Shown: positions 27,554-37,551, counted from the first letter of the stretch. The stretch: DNA of 64,000 nt from Bacillota bacterium (GCA_023386315.1 JAEWJZ010000014.1:5001-69000), one strand, 5' to 3'. The notes: generated from the sequence alone by a model not told the origin. Translations and numbers: made by a program.

Positions 27554-27579
27554 CCCCTACCGTCTAACGACCGTAGGGG
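27554..27579 (-). terminator. Hairpin between scfA and scfB (attenuator-like)
   Basis: CCCCTAC (27554-27560) pairs with GTAGGGG (27573-27579). On the minus strand it is followed by TTGCTTCGCTT, a poor U-tract, so partial termination or RNA stabilisation is more likely than full termination. Confidence 0.5.
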
Positions 27580-27621
27580 CATATGCTTATCTGCCTTATG
27601 GCTGTTCTATACAGTTTTATA

Positions 27622-27768
27622 CTAACGATTGCTGTTCTCGCAGCTCTGGTTTCCTACTGTACAGGATGTTTTGCAAGCTGACTGGCAGGAAGTCTGGCAT
27701 TCACCGCAGCCGCCTTTTTTCATAGATTCTTTTAAAGTACTGGAACTTAATGTTTTCACGTGTTTCAT
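27622..27768 (-). CDS. scfA: SCIFF (six cysteines in forty-five) precursor peptide
   Basis: 48-residue ribosomal peptide with six Cys in the C-terminal half (GGCGEC, TSC, SAC, TSC, QSC) and the leader-type N-terminus MKHVKTLSSSTLKES. It matches the SCIFF family, which is conserved across Clostridia and is substrate of ScfB. ATG 27768 has a near-perfect AGGAGGTG ribosome site; a longer frame from 27867 has none. The promoter at 27805-27833 is strong, suggesting high expression. The product's role is not established. Confidence 0.96.
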   Translation of the reverse strand: MKHVKTLSSSTLKESMKKGGCGECQTSCQSACKTSCTVGNQSCENSNR

Positions 27769-27804
27769 AAACTTACACCTCCTGTATTTGCCTAATTCTT
27801 TGAG

Positions 27805-27833
27805 ATTATACCACATGTTTTTAACCAGTGCAA
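27805..27833 (-). promoter_or_regulatory. scfA: Strong promoter for scfA-scfB
   Basis: On the minus strand: TTGCAC (27828-27833), a 17-bp spacer and a perfect TATAAT (27805-27810) with an extended TG. Confidence 0.75.
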
Positions 27834-27951
27834 GATGAATTGCCCCCTCCGGCAGGTGCTCAAACATTTTTTTCTACCGCCAATATATTCGAATATCCTC
27901 CCTGATGGACGAATATACTGAACCATAAGACAAGACATAAGGAGAAATAAC

Positions 27952-28311
27952 ATGGAAAAATCAAAGCTTCAGGTCACACTTAGAAATCTGCTTGTCACCT
28001 ACATATTGACCGGAGTCCTGCTGGTGATCCTGGCCTTAGCGCTTTATAGATTCCGGCTGAAGGAAGGTCAGATCCGGCTGGGTGTCAATGCAGTTTACAT
28101 CATCACCTGTCTCTTTGGAGGTATTCTCATGGGAAAGAGCATAAAGCAGAGGAGGTTCTTCTGGGGCCTGTTACTTGGTCTTTTGTATTTCCTTGTGCTG
28201 TTTGCAGTTTCCTTTATGCTGAACAGAGGGATAAACGGGTCGATGAATCAGATACTTACTACGATGGCGATCTGCGCGGCCAGTGGGACTGCGGGGGGGA
28301 TGCTTAGTTAG
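27952..28311 (+). CDS. TIGR04086-type membrane protein
   Basis: 119 residues with four hydrophobic segments (about 12-32, 43-60, 67-88 and 100-118) and a basic loop KSIKQRRFFWG. This matches the TIGR04086 family, small clostridial membrane proteins often found next to SCIFF/yajC genes. Function unknown. ATG 27952 has AAGGAG upstream. It is divergent from scfA and is followed by two very large inverted repeats. Confidence 0.85.
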   Translation: MEKSKLQVTLRNLLVTYILTGVLLVILALALYRFRLKEGQIRLGVNAVYIITCLFGGILMGKSIKQRRFFWGLLLGLLYFLVLFAVSFMLNRGINGSMNQILTTMAICAASGTAGGMLS

Positions 28312-28355
28312 GGCGGAGACGAGGTTTGAGATGGGAAGACTGGGGTGGACTGGCG

Positions 28356-28603
28356 GAAAATGAGGAGTCCGGTCCCCGGATACGCTCATGGTTTCGGGCG
28401 GGATAGGTGTAAGGGAGAGAAAGCACGGAAATAAGGACACCGGCACCATTCATCGGGTTTTCCTGATGAAAACCCGATTCAGGGCGCCTAAAAAACGGAC
28501 TTTGTGAGTCCGTTTTTTGTCCTCATTTCCGTACTTCCTCTCCCTAACACCTATCGACGCCCTGCAAAATTCGCCGTATCCGGGGACCGGACTCCTCATT
28601 TTC
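28356..28603. repeat. Giant imperfect inverted repeat 1 (248 bp)
   Basis: The outer arms, 28356-28384 and 28575-28603, are a perfect 29-bp inverted repeat. After an internal loop, the inner arms 28401-28438 and 28519-28556 pair at 33 of 38 positions. The centre contains two further hairpins: 28452-28478 (11-bp stem) and 28490-28518 (12-bp stem). Stem differences are scattered single changes. It lies between the 3' ends of convergent genes. I know no named element with this sequence. Confidence 0.85.
28490..28518 (+). terminator. Terminator-like hairpin at the centre of repeat 1
   Basis: AAAAAACGGACT pairs with AGTCCGTTTTTT around TTGTG, with built-in A and T runs in both directions. It could terminate the TIGR04086-type gene or transcripts from the opposite side. 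Confidence 0.65.
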
Positions 28604-28730
28604 TGTCAGACAGTGTTTCTCCATCTGAAAAAAAGCGTCGCGGACAATATGAGATAACCAGCATCTTCGCTTAATGAGTATTGGAAACGTGGAGGGGATT
28701 GGCTTCCAGCGGGTTTTCAGCGGCGTCGCG

Positions 28731-28977
28731 GGAAACAGGACAGAGCAAGAGGGGCTGAGACGGTTTGGAGGCGGGTTAGAACTTCTTAGGCCGGGCAGGT
28801 GCAAAAAACATGGGCGGAAATTGGCTTCAAGGCCAATTTCCGAGGAAACCCTGAGCGCGAATTTCTTTCAGAAATTCGGGTGAAGTGTTTCCGATCCCAT
28901 GTTTTTTGTGCCTGTCCGGCCTTAGAAGTTCTTCCGCCGAAACTCCGTCTCAGCCCCTCTTGCTCTGTCCTGTTTCC
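28731..28977. repeat. Giant imperfect inverted repeat 2 (247 bp)
   Basis: The outer arms, 28731-28763 and 28945-28977, form a perfect 33-bp inverted repeat. The inner arms, 28778-28814 and 28896-28932, pair at 33 of 37 positions. The centre has hairpins at 28815-28842 (11-bp stem) and 28858-28878 (9-bp stem), and GGAAAC 28844-28849 can pair with GTTTCC around the second. The architecture and length copy repeat 1 although the sequence differs. Short open frames inside are by-products of the symmetry. Confidence 0.85.
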
Positions 28978-28996
28978 TCCACCCCGCACCCCCCCC

Positions 28997-30253
28997 TTAA
29001 GCCTTGTGAGGCAGGTACATCCTTACTTTATCAATCCTGTTCTTATCCAGGGCTTCCACCACCAGCCTGATATCACTGCAGACCACTTCTTCTCCCTGCT
29101 CTGGAAGTCGGTCCAAAAGTCCGATTATCAGTCCGGCTATGGAATCGTAGTCATCTGATTCCAGTTCCAAACCCAGCCTGTCATTTAAATCATCAAGCTT
29201 CATGGAACCTTCCACCAGATATTCAAACGGCGCTACTTCTACAAGTTCGTTCTCTTCGTCCTCATCGTATTCATCCCTGATCTCTCCTACAATCTCCTCC
29301 AGTAAATCCTCAAGTGTGATCATACCGGCTGTTGCTCCGTACTCGTCAAGTACGATGACCACATTGTTACAGGTCTGGCGCATCTCTATCATGAGTTCAG
29401 CCGTTTTCTTGTACTCATATGTATAGAGGGGCTCTCTTAAGAAATTCCGGATATTAAAGCCGGTACTGTTGTCGTTTAGAAGAAGGTCTTTCATATTGAT
29501 GATTCCGATTACATTGTCATTGGTATCTTCGTATACAGGTATTCTTGTGTACATCTCTTCACGGAATATATCGATGAGTTCTTCATAGGTTGCATTCACA
29601 TCTACCAGCGTCATGTCGATACGGGGTATCATGATGTCCCTGGCTACGGAATCTCCGAAATCGAATACATTGTTAATCATCTTTCTTTCTTCTGACTCAA
29701 TGACTCCCTCTTCATGACTTACATCTACAATGGTTCTAAGTTCGTCTTCTGTGATGGAATCCTGCTTTCGGTTTGGGTTGACGTGAATGAAACGCAGAAA
29801 GCTGGAAGATAGGATGTGCACCACATAGATAACTGGTGTCATCACTGTCATAAAGGGGTATATAATTTTTGCATACTTTAAAGAAATTGTTTCGGAATAT
29901 AAGGTCGAAATGGTTTTAGGGGAAATCTCACCGAAAACCAGAATTACAAGCGTCAGAATGCCGGTCCCAATACTGATCGCCTTATTCCCCCAGATACTCA
30001 TGACCAGCGTGGTGGACATGGAAGAAGCGGTTAAGTTGACCACATTGTTCCCTACGAGAATCGCGCTGAGCATCTTGCCCTGGTTTTCCAGAATCTTTGT
30101 AAGCGTAATGGCGTTTTTGTCGCCGGCTTCTGCCAGAGTTCTGACCCTGATCCGGTTCACCGTCGTAAGTGCTGTCTCAGCGGATGAGAAAAATGCTGAT
30201 AATCCAACTAAAAAAATTAACATAAGCAACTGTATATAGTCACTCGAATCCAA
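28997..30253 (-). CDS. CNNM/CorC-type transporter-associated protein with CBS domains
   Basis: About 418 residues: a DUF21/CNNM membrane block with four hydrophobic segments (about 5-165, including FFSSAETAL and VFGEISPKT), two CBS domains (about 205-325), and a C-terminal CorC_HlyC domain (about 335-415). The family is tied to Mg2+/Co2+ efflux; older annotations call it hemolysin-like. I prefer TTG 30253, 9 nt after AGGAG; a TTG three codons upstream directly abuts the ribosome site. Confidence 0.9.
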   Translation of the reverse strand: MDSSDYIQLLMLIFLVGLSAFFSSAETALTTVNRIRVRTLAEAGDKNAITLTKILENQGKMLSAILVGNNVVNLTASSMSTTLVMSIWGNKAISIGTGILTLVILVFGEISPKTISTLYSETISLKYAKIIYPFMTVMTPVIYVVHILSSSFLRFIHVNPNRKQDSITEDELRTIVDVSHEEGVIESEERKMINNVFDFGDSVARDIMIPRIDMTLVDVNATYEELIDIFREEMYTRIPVYEDTNDNVIGIINMKDLLLNDNSTGFNIRNFLREPLYTYEYKKTAELMIEMRQTCNNVVIVLDEYGATAGMITLEDLLEEIVGEIRDEYDEDEENELVEVAPFEYLVEGSMKLDDLNDRLGLELESDDYDSIAGLIIGLLDRLPEQGEEVVCSDIRLVVEALDKNRIDKVRMYLPHKA

Positions 30254-30300
30254 AAAAATCAACTCCTGTTTTATAATATTTTACGAATGATTGTACAATA

Positions 30301-30336
30301 GAAAAACGGCTGTGTCAAGAAGACAGCCGTTTTTTT
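30301..30336 (-). terminator. Terminator after lspA
   Basis: Stem AACGGCTGT with ACAGCCGTT inside 30302-30335, 9-nt loop, T-run on the minus strand. The plus strand also ends in T7. Confidence 0.9.
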
Positions 30337-30340
30337 AAGT

Positions 30341-30808
30341 TCAGCGTTCTTTAAATGCACGTACGGTTTCAATGATGATGATAAGGCCGGCGCCCAGAAA
30401 GATGAAGAAATCTCCCAGGTTAAAAACGACTTTTTTAAACTTTCCGTACTGAATACTGAAATAATCCACTACGTAATGACGGACCAGACGGTCGTAAAGA
30501 TTGCTGACTGCTCCTCCGAGAGCGATTGATAAGGAAAGCTTCTCTGCTGTCTTTCCTTTGCTCCTTAAGAGGCATGCAAGCATTCCTCCGATAAAGGAGG
30601 CAACTGCCAGGGGAATCATGGAAACCAGCTCCGGATGGTCTTTTAAATACCCGAAGGAGAAGCCGGGATTATGATTCTTATATAAAAGGATCTTTCCGCC
30701 GCTTTCTTTTAGTTCTTTTGGAAAATCAACGTCGTCCTGCTGTTCAATGGCCTGCTTGATGAATAGATCGAGAGCCGCAAGGATACCTATGATACCGATA
30801 TATAGCAT
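30341..30808 (-). CDS. lspA: Signal peptidase II-like protein
   Basis: Cleaves signal peptides of prolipoproteins. 155 residues with four hydrophobic segments and recognisable family motifs: NHNPGFSFG, SNLYDR, and the two candidate catalytic Asp residues in VVDYF and NLGDFF. The motifs are looser than in standard LspA (SNLYDR for GNLIDR, LGD for IAD), so it is a divergent form. It follows clpX by 16 bp and is closed by a strong terminator. Confidence 0.82.
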   Translation of the reverse strand: MLYIGIIGILAALDLFIKQAIEQQDDVDFPKELKESGGKILLYKNHNPGFSFGYLKDHPELVSMIPLAVASFIGGMLACLLRSKGKTAEKLSLSIALGGAVSNLYDRLVRHYVVDYFSIQYGKFKKVVFNLGDFFIFLGAGLIIIIETVRAFKER

Positions 30809-30824
30809 GTTTCACTCTCCTTTC

Positions 30825-32225
30825 TTATCCTCTCATCTGAATGAGGGGACCGCCGTTTTTATCTAAGTAAGCTCTTGTGATAATGACGGAACCGATGTTG
30901 GGGTCCTTGGGGATCTCATACATGATATCCAGCATAAAGCTTTCAATGATGGCACGTAGTGCTCTGGCACCGGTCTTTTTCTTTAATGCCTCTTCTGCGA
31001 TCCACTCCAGTGCGTCATCTTCAAATACCAGCTTTACCTCATCAAGTTCCAAAAGCTTCTGATACTGTTTTAATATGGCATTCCTGGGCTCGTTTAATAC
31101 CCGGACCAGCAGTTCCTTTGTTAATGTCTCTAATGTGACCGTGATGGGCAGACGTCCGAGAAATTCCGGGATCATCCCAAATTTTCTTAAGTCTTCATTG
31201 GTCACACGGGACAGTATGTTGGAATCCCTGTCATACTTGTCTTTTAATTCGGCGGAAAATCCCATGGAGGTTTTTTCTTTGAGACGCTCTTTGATGATGT
31301 CCTCCAGATCAGGGAATGCACCTCCGCAGATGAATAAGATGTTGTCGGTACGAACGGTCGTCATGGGAGTCATGGCATTCTTCTGGTTCGCTCCTACAGG
31401 GACTTCAACGGTGCTTCCTTCCAGAAGTTTTAAAAGTTCCTGCTGGACTGACTCTCCGCTTACATCTCTGCTGCTGGTATTCTTCTTCTTTGCAATTTTG
31501 TCGATTTCGTCGATAAAAATAATTCCCCGTTCTGCACGTTCTACGTCATTGTCTGCTGCAGAGAGGAGCTTCGATACCACGCTTTCTATGTCATCGCCAA
31601 TGTATCCGGCTTCGGTTAAAGAAGTGGCATCTGCGATTGCAAGGGGGACATCAAGAAGTCTTGCCAGCGTTTTTACCAGATATGTCTTGCCGCTGCCCGT
31701 AGGCCCAATCATGAGAATGTTGGATTTCTCAATCTGAATGGCCTCCTCGTCTTTTTCTAAGGCGTCTGCTAAGTACACCCGCTTATAATGGTTGTAGACT
31801 GCAACGGATATAGCCTTCTTTGCCTGTTCCTGTCCGATGATGTATTCGTCAAGCTTCTGACGGACTGTATGGGGAGCTGGGATGTCTTTTCTCTCCAGCT
31901 GCTTTTTGGGTTCCTTATCTGATCGCTTTTTGATCTTCTGTTTTTGGGGAATCTCTAAATCCTTATTTAAGCTTCCAAGATCGTTAAGGTTGAGATTCAT
32001 GTATGGCATTCCGGGGAGTTTGCTTAAGTCAAGACCTCCCTGAGTGACCGAATCAAATGCTTTCTGCATGCAGTCATGGCATAAATTCATGCCTCCTGGC
32101 ATGGATACCATGGCGCCTGCCTTGCTTTCGGGTCTTCGGCATACGTAACAGATTTTTTCGTATTCTGATTCGTTTTCTTTTTTTTCTTTATCAACATCAG
32201 AGTTTTGGATCTTTTTATCTTCCAT
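30825..32225 (-). CDS. clpX: ClpX-type AAA+ unfoldase
   Basis: 466 residues from ATG 32225: N-terminal zinc-binding domain with Cys26, Cys29, Cys49 and Cys52, then Walker A GPTGSGKT, Walker B IIFIDEID, the RDVSGESVQQ pore region and the ClpP-docking SMGF loop. It unfolds substrates for ClpP. It is not beside clpP; its partner here is lspA, and the linker after the zinc domain is long and Lys-rich, so it may be an extra paralogue. GGAGG precedes the ATG. An in-frame TTG at 32255 with AAGGAG at 8 nt could give a form 10 residues longer. Confidence 0.9.
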   Translation of the reverse strand: MEDKKIQNSDVDKEKKENESEYEKICYVCRRPESKAGAMVSMPGGMNLCHDCMQKAFDSVTQGGLDLSKLPGMPYMNLNLNDLGSLNKDLEIPQKQKIKKRSDKEPKKQLERKDIPAPHTVRQKLDEYIIGQEQAKKAISVAVYNHYKRVYLADALEKDEEAIQIEKSNILMIGPTGSGKTYLVKTLARLLDVPLAIADATSLTEAGYIGDDIESVVSKLLSAADNDVERAERGIIFIDEIDKIAKKKNTSSRDVSGESVQQELLKLLEGSTVEVPVGANQKNAMTPMTTVRTDNILFICGGAFPDLEDIIKERLKEKTSMGFSAELKDKYDRDSNILSRVTNEDLRKFGMIPEFLGRLPITVTLETLTKELLVRVLNEPRNAILKQYQKLLELDEVKLVFEDDALEWIAEEALKKKTGARALRAIIESFMLDIMYEIPKDPNIGSVIITRAYLDKNGGPLIQMRG

Positions 32226-32364
32226 CTTCTCCTCCAGAAAATCTTTATCGTTCAAAGTATAATCTCCTTTTATCTGTAATTCTATTCGGTATACCAAATT
32301 ATTATAAAGCATTTAAAAGACTCCTACAAGAGGAGACTGACAGTTTAGATTTTTTTAATGAAAT

Positions 32365-32403
32365 AGAAAAAACTCCTGAAATTCCAATCAGAATTTCAGG
32401 AGC
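32365..32403 (-). terminator. Terminator after htrA
   Basis: A 12-bp stem (32373-32384 with 32391-32402) and 6-nt loop, followed by six T residues on the minus strand. Confidence 0.92.
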
Positions 32404-32420
32404 CCGTTCTTTGAGTTTTA

Positions 32421-33839
<1,419 letters not shown>

Positions 33840-33866
33840 AACATCAATCTCCTTTCATGTATGTTT

Positions 33867-33884
33867 ATTATCTCTTCTGATAAT
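33867..33884. promoter_or_regulatory. Inverted repeat upstream of htrA
   Basis: ATTATC-tcttct-GATAAT, 28 bp upstream of the htrA start codon. A candidate operator for an envelope-stress regulator; the regulator is unknown. Confidence 0.3.
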
Positions 33885-33948
33885 CAAAGTCTACCAATGA
33901 AATGTGACCATTCTGTGATAAATCTATATTGAATATGTGAATTGAAAA

Positions 33949-33996
33949 AATCCCTGCAAAAAGAGCTTTTTTTGCAAAGCGCCGTAAGCAGGGATT
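33949..33996 (-). terminator. Terminator after the LCP gene
   Basis: AATCCCTGC (33949-33957) pairs with GCAGGGATT (33988-33996), with a second A/T stem inside, followed by a T-rich tract on the minus strand. It closes the glycan locus before htrA. Confidence 0.75.
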
Positions 33997-34015
33997 CGTC
34001 ATTTTTAATTTAATA

Positions 34016-35998
34016 TTAATTTGTGGGCGGTGCAGGTACTACAACTGCATTTGTTGTGCCACCTGGCACAGTTGCTGCAGTGGTTGGAGCCGTGCCTGCC
34101 TGCTGTGTCGCCTCAGTTTCTCCCGGACCTGGGGCAGTCGTCTTTGTCTCTTCGTTAGTCCCCGGCTTGGTAGTCCCGCTGGTTCCGGGTCCTGCTGCAG
34201 CGGTAGTTGTCTCACTGGTGCCGGAAGTAGTTGGTTTCGTCTCTCCTGGTTTTCCGGTACCTTTGGTGGTTTCGGAAGGCTTGGTTTCTTTGGTCGGTCC
34301 TGTAACGTTTTCCGATGATTCCGTTGTCTTTACAGGATTGCCGAACTCATCAGTGGCTTCAATGGTTTCCTCCGTGCTGGAGGTCTCTTCTGCCTCTGTA
34401 GCCTTCGTTTCCTTCACGGCCGGCTTTGTCCTGTCATCATCCACTCCTTCGTCGGTAGGCACATGATCAATGCTGGTTCCCTGCTTATACATGCCGGAAT
34501 CAGCTGCAATCTTCGCACTGATCTTTTTCACCATATCAGACGGCTCATAGCTGTCCTTATCAAAAAGGAATTTATGCAGCTGCACAACATTCGTCTCCAG
34601 TGTCTGGGGGATAACGCAGTCTCCCTTTTTACCGACTTTCATATCGCCGCGGGCGAATGGAAATCCTCCTGTTTCACCAATGTGGTATTTACCGATATCA
34701 AGAAGCAGCTCTGTAAAATCACTGAAGGTTAAATTAGAGCCGATCTGATCTACCTCCATAAGAAGAATTCTGTTTAAAAGCCCAAGATCGGCTTTCTTTG
34801 CTTTATCAAAGGATTTCTGAATCACAAGGCGCTGACGCTCTGTTCTTGCATAATCCGTATCCATCTTTCTGAGTCTGGCATAGGCCACAGCCTGAACGCC
34901 GTCCAGATGATTCATACCGGCTGATTTTAAATGAACGGAAGGAACACCGGTTTTTTCCACAGTCTCCGTAATAAAAGAGTTGATATAACGGAATTCTGCC
35001 TTACTGATATCAATGTCAACGCCTCCAAGCATATTGATTCCATCAGCAACAGACTTCCAGTTAAATGTCACGTATTCTGTGACATCCAAATCCAGGTTTT
35101 TATTAAGAGCGGCAAGGGCCTGGGCGGCTCCGCCGTTTGCATAGGCAGCATTGATTTTATTATAAGTACTTCCTTCATTTATATTCAGATATGTATCACG
35201 GAAAACGGATACAATTTTTATTTCTCCAGTACCTCTGTTTATATTGCAGAGCATAATAACATCGGCATTCGTTCCTTTATTTACATTGCCGTCACGACTG
35301 TCTACGCCAAATACTGCTATGGTCCGGTATCCGGTCATATGCTTCTTCTGTTCCGGAGACATATCCTCATTGCGTACCTGATGTGCATTAAAATCATCGG
35401 GTTTCTGAATAGAACCCATGATTCTCGCCACATAAGCATAGGAGAAAATAAGTGCCAGTGTAAAAACTTCCGCAACCGCAAGAATTATGAATTTACGAAT
35501 TCGTCTCTTTTTTTCCGTATGAACTGCCATACGGCTGGCTGCTGCTGCCTTTTCCTGGGGAGAAATTCGTGGCTGCTGTCTGGAAGCGCCGTCTCCGATC
35601 ACAATCTGATCTTTCCTTGGAGTTCTTGCTCTGTTTTCATCCGGCTGTCTGCTTCCGGCTTCCGGACGTCTGGCACCGCTTTCCGGCTGTCTGGCTCCTG
35701 TCTCAGGACGTCTGGCACCGCTTTGTGCCTGTCTGCTGCCGGTTTCCGGCTGTCTGCGTGCTGCGTCCGCCGGTGACTGCTGTTTACCTGCTGATGATTG
35801 TCCCCTAAACATGGGCTGCCCGTTACCTTCCACTGACGGCTGCTTTCTGTAAGTCCGGCTGTCGCCCTCGTTTACAGACCTTTTTGAATCTTTGCCTGCC
35901 TGTCCGCTGCTGCCAGCAGAATCTGGCTTCGAATCAGAACCGCGCCTTTCCTTTCGGGTGTTTTCGCGGTTTAATTCATCATCAAATTCATTTCTCAT
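34016..35998 (-). CDS. LytR-CpsA-Psr (LCP) family glycopolymer ligase
   Basis: LCP proteins move lipid-linked glycopolymers onto peptidoglycan. 660 residues: a long cytosolic, very polar N-terminus with a degenerate 7-residue repeat (like GARRPET/GARQPES, about 80-120), one membrane helix (about 168-190), the LCP domain (about 220-430; VFGVDSRDG, FRDTYLNI, YARLRKMDTDYARTERQR), and a Thr/Glu/Pro-rich low-complexity tail (about 525-660) without LPXTG. Both extensions are long for the family. Its place at the end of the glycosyltransferase run fits attachment of that polymer. Confidence 0.92.
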   Translation of the reverse strand: MRNEFDDELNRENTRKERRGSDSKPDSAGSSGQAGKDSKRSVNEGDSRTYRKQPSVEGNGQPMFRGQSSAGKQQSPADAARRQPETGSRQAQSGARRPETGARQPESGARRPEAGSRQPDENRARTPRKDQIVIGDGASRQQPRISPQEKAAAASRMAVHTEKKRRIRKFIILAVAEVFTLALIFSYAYVARIMGSIQKPDDFNAHQVRNEDMSPEQKKHMTGYRTIAVFGVDSRDGNVNKGTNADVIMLCNINRGTGEIKIVSVFRDTYLNINEGSTYNKINAAYANGGAAQALAALNKNLDLDVTEYVTFNWKSVADGINMLGGVDIDISKAEFRYINSFITETVEKTGVPSVHLKSAGMNHLDGVQAVAYARLRKMDTDYARTERQRLVIQKSFDKAKKADLGLLNRILLMEVDQIGSNLTFSDFTELLLDIGKYHIGETGGFPFARGDMKVGKKGDCVIPQTLETNVVQLHKFLFDKDSYEPSDMVKKISAKIAADSGMYKQGTSIDHVPTDEGVDDDRTKPAVKETKATEAEETSSTEETIEATDEFGNPVKTTESSENVTGPTKETKPSETTKGTGKPGETKPTTSGTSETTTAAAGPGTSGTTKPGTNEETKTTAPGPGETEATQQAGTAPTTAATVPGGTTNAVVVPAPPTN

Positions 35999-36034
35999 TT
36001 ACTTATCCTCATCCTAATTGTGTCGTATCCGATA

Positions 36035-37453
36035 TCAGTACGCATTTTTATTAATAAACCCTTTGAACATGGTAAGGAACAGAATTTTAAAATCAAATCC
36101 AAGTGTCCAGTTTTCAATATAATAAAGATCATGTTCAATCCGTTTTGTAATGGAAGTGTCTCCCCGAAGTCCGTTTACCTGTGCCCAGCCTGTGATTCCG
36201 GGACGTACCTGATGTTTGATCATATAGCGGGGAATTTCTTCTTTAAATTTTTCTACAAAAAGAGGGCGTTCGGGTCTGGGGCCTACCAGACTCATGTCTC
36301 CCCTTAACACATTAAAAAACTGCGGCATCTCATCTATACTTGTCTTTCTGATAAAACGGCCAACCGGGGTAACTCTGGAATCGTGCTTTGTTGTCCATCT
36401 TGTTTTTTCTTCCGAAGGAGCCTGTACCACCATGGACCGGAATTTATACATATGAAACGACCGGTTATGAAGCCCTACTCTCTCCTGCTTATAGATCAGG
36501 GGGCCCGGAGCAGTGAGCTTGATTAATATGACCGTAAGAAGCATAACCGGAGAAAATACAGCCAGCGCAAAGGCCGCTCCAAATATATCTACAGCCCTTT
36601 TTAACATGGCATTCACCGGATCTGTCAGCGGCACGCGCCGGATATTGACCACAGGAAGTCCCTGCAGATCTTCAATGTAAGGTCTCGTTGGAATCATATT
36701 ATTATAATCAGGTATAAACTTGGTGTGAACACCTGATTTTTCACAGGAGGCCACAATCCGCTCTAAATCCGCATATTCGCTGATGCTTAAGGTTATGGCA
36801 ATCTCGTCAAGAGAATTAAGGGCAAGTATTTCATCTAAGTCACTCACTTTTCCAATGACATGAATCCCTTTATACTCAGCACCCCATTCTTTGTTATTGT
36901 CAAGAATTCCCTTGATCTGATACCCCCATTCGGGATTCATACGAACCCGGTCAATAAAGCCCTCCGCCGCACGGCTGTACCCCAGCAGGAGTATATGCTT
37001 CTGGTTGTATCCCTTGGTCCGCATGGAGTGAAGCATCATACGGATTAAATTTCTCTCCGCTGTCTCTAAAATAACATTGACAGCAAAGAAATAGAATACC
37101 ATTCGGGTTGAAAACTCACTGAAATACGGGTTCTTCTTAACCAGAAACAGACTGAGGGTAAAGAGCAGAAGCCCCAGTAAGTTGGCCTTTAAAATATTGG
37201 TGAACTCATATCGCCTTTCCTGAACCCGTTTCGGTGCATACAGCTGGAATATGCCGTAGAGGAGCAGATAGGTCGGCAAAATCAGGAGAAGCGCCGCAAA
37301 ATAGTACTGTGGTGGCAGAACCTGCTTATAGGGACTGAATATCCGGTTGCCCAGTAAAAGAAGAAGCCAGGCAATCACATATGACAGAATAATGACCAGT
37401 CCATCCAGTACTACATGAAACCCGTTAAATTTTTTTTGATTATCTTTAATCAT
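36035..37453 (-). CDS. Polyprenyl-phosphate sugar-1-phosphate transferase (WcaJ-type)
   Basis: Starts repeat-unit synthesis by putting a sugar phosphate on undecaprenyl phosphate. 472 residues: four N-terminal membrane helices, a CoA-binding-like fold (about 145-265; LLLGYSRAAEG), a membrane hairpin (about 285-310), and the bacterial sugar-transferase domain (about 280-470; YKFRSM, RKTSIDEMPQFFNVLRGDMS, VGPRPE, RPGITGWAQV). It sits between the LCP gene and the glycosyltransferases. Confidence 0.93.
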   Translation of the reverse strand: MIKDNQKKFNGFHVVLDGLVIILSYVIAWLLLLLGNRIFSPYKQVLPPQYYFAALLLILPTYLLLYGIFQLYAPKRVQERRYEFTNILKANLLGLLLFTLSLFLVKKNPYFSEFSTRMVFYFFAVNVILETAERNLIRMMLHSMRTKGYNQKHILLLGYSRAAEGFIDRVRMNPEWGYQIKGILDNNKEWGAEYKGIHVIGKVSDLDEILALNSLDEIAITLSISEYADLERIVASCEKSGVHTKFIPDYNNMIPTRPYIEDLQGLPVVNIRRVPLTDPVNAMLKRAVDIFGAAFALAVFSPVMLLTVILIKLTAPGPLIYKQERVGLHNRSFHMYKFRSMVVQAPSEEKTRWTTKHDSRVTPVGRFIRKTSIDEMPQFFNVLRGDMSLVGPRPERPLFVEKFKEEIPRYMIKHQVRPGITGWAQVNGLRGDTSITKRIEHDLYYIENWTLGFDFKILFLTMFKGFINKNAY

Positions 37454-37551
37454 AGCAGCAAAACCTTCCTACTTGCATGACTACATACTCTTCCATGATA
37501 ATTTCCCGTTTATTATACATGATATGTCAATATGATGCCATTAAATTATTC

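Noticed and set aside
28674..29158. Several open frames of 60-119 codons across the giant inverted repeats
   Set aside because: They overlap on both strands, mirror the repeat symmetry, lack ribosome sites and have no family-like sequence.
34023..34466. A 147-codon Val/Ser-rich frame on the plus strand
   Set aside because: It is the antisense of the Thr/Pro-rich tail of the LCP gene; low-complexity sequence gives long open frames on the other strand.
34931..35776. A 281-codon plus-strand frame opposite the LCP gene
   Set aside because: No ribosome site, no recognisable domain, and fully inside a well-supported gene with clear LCP motifs.
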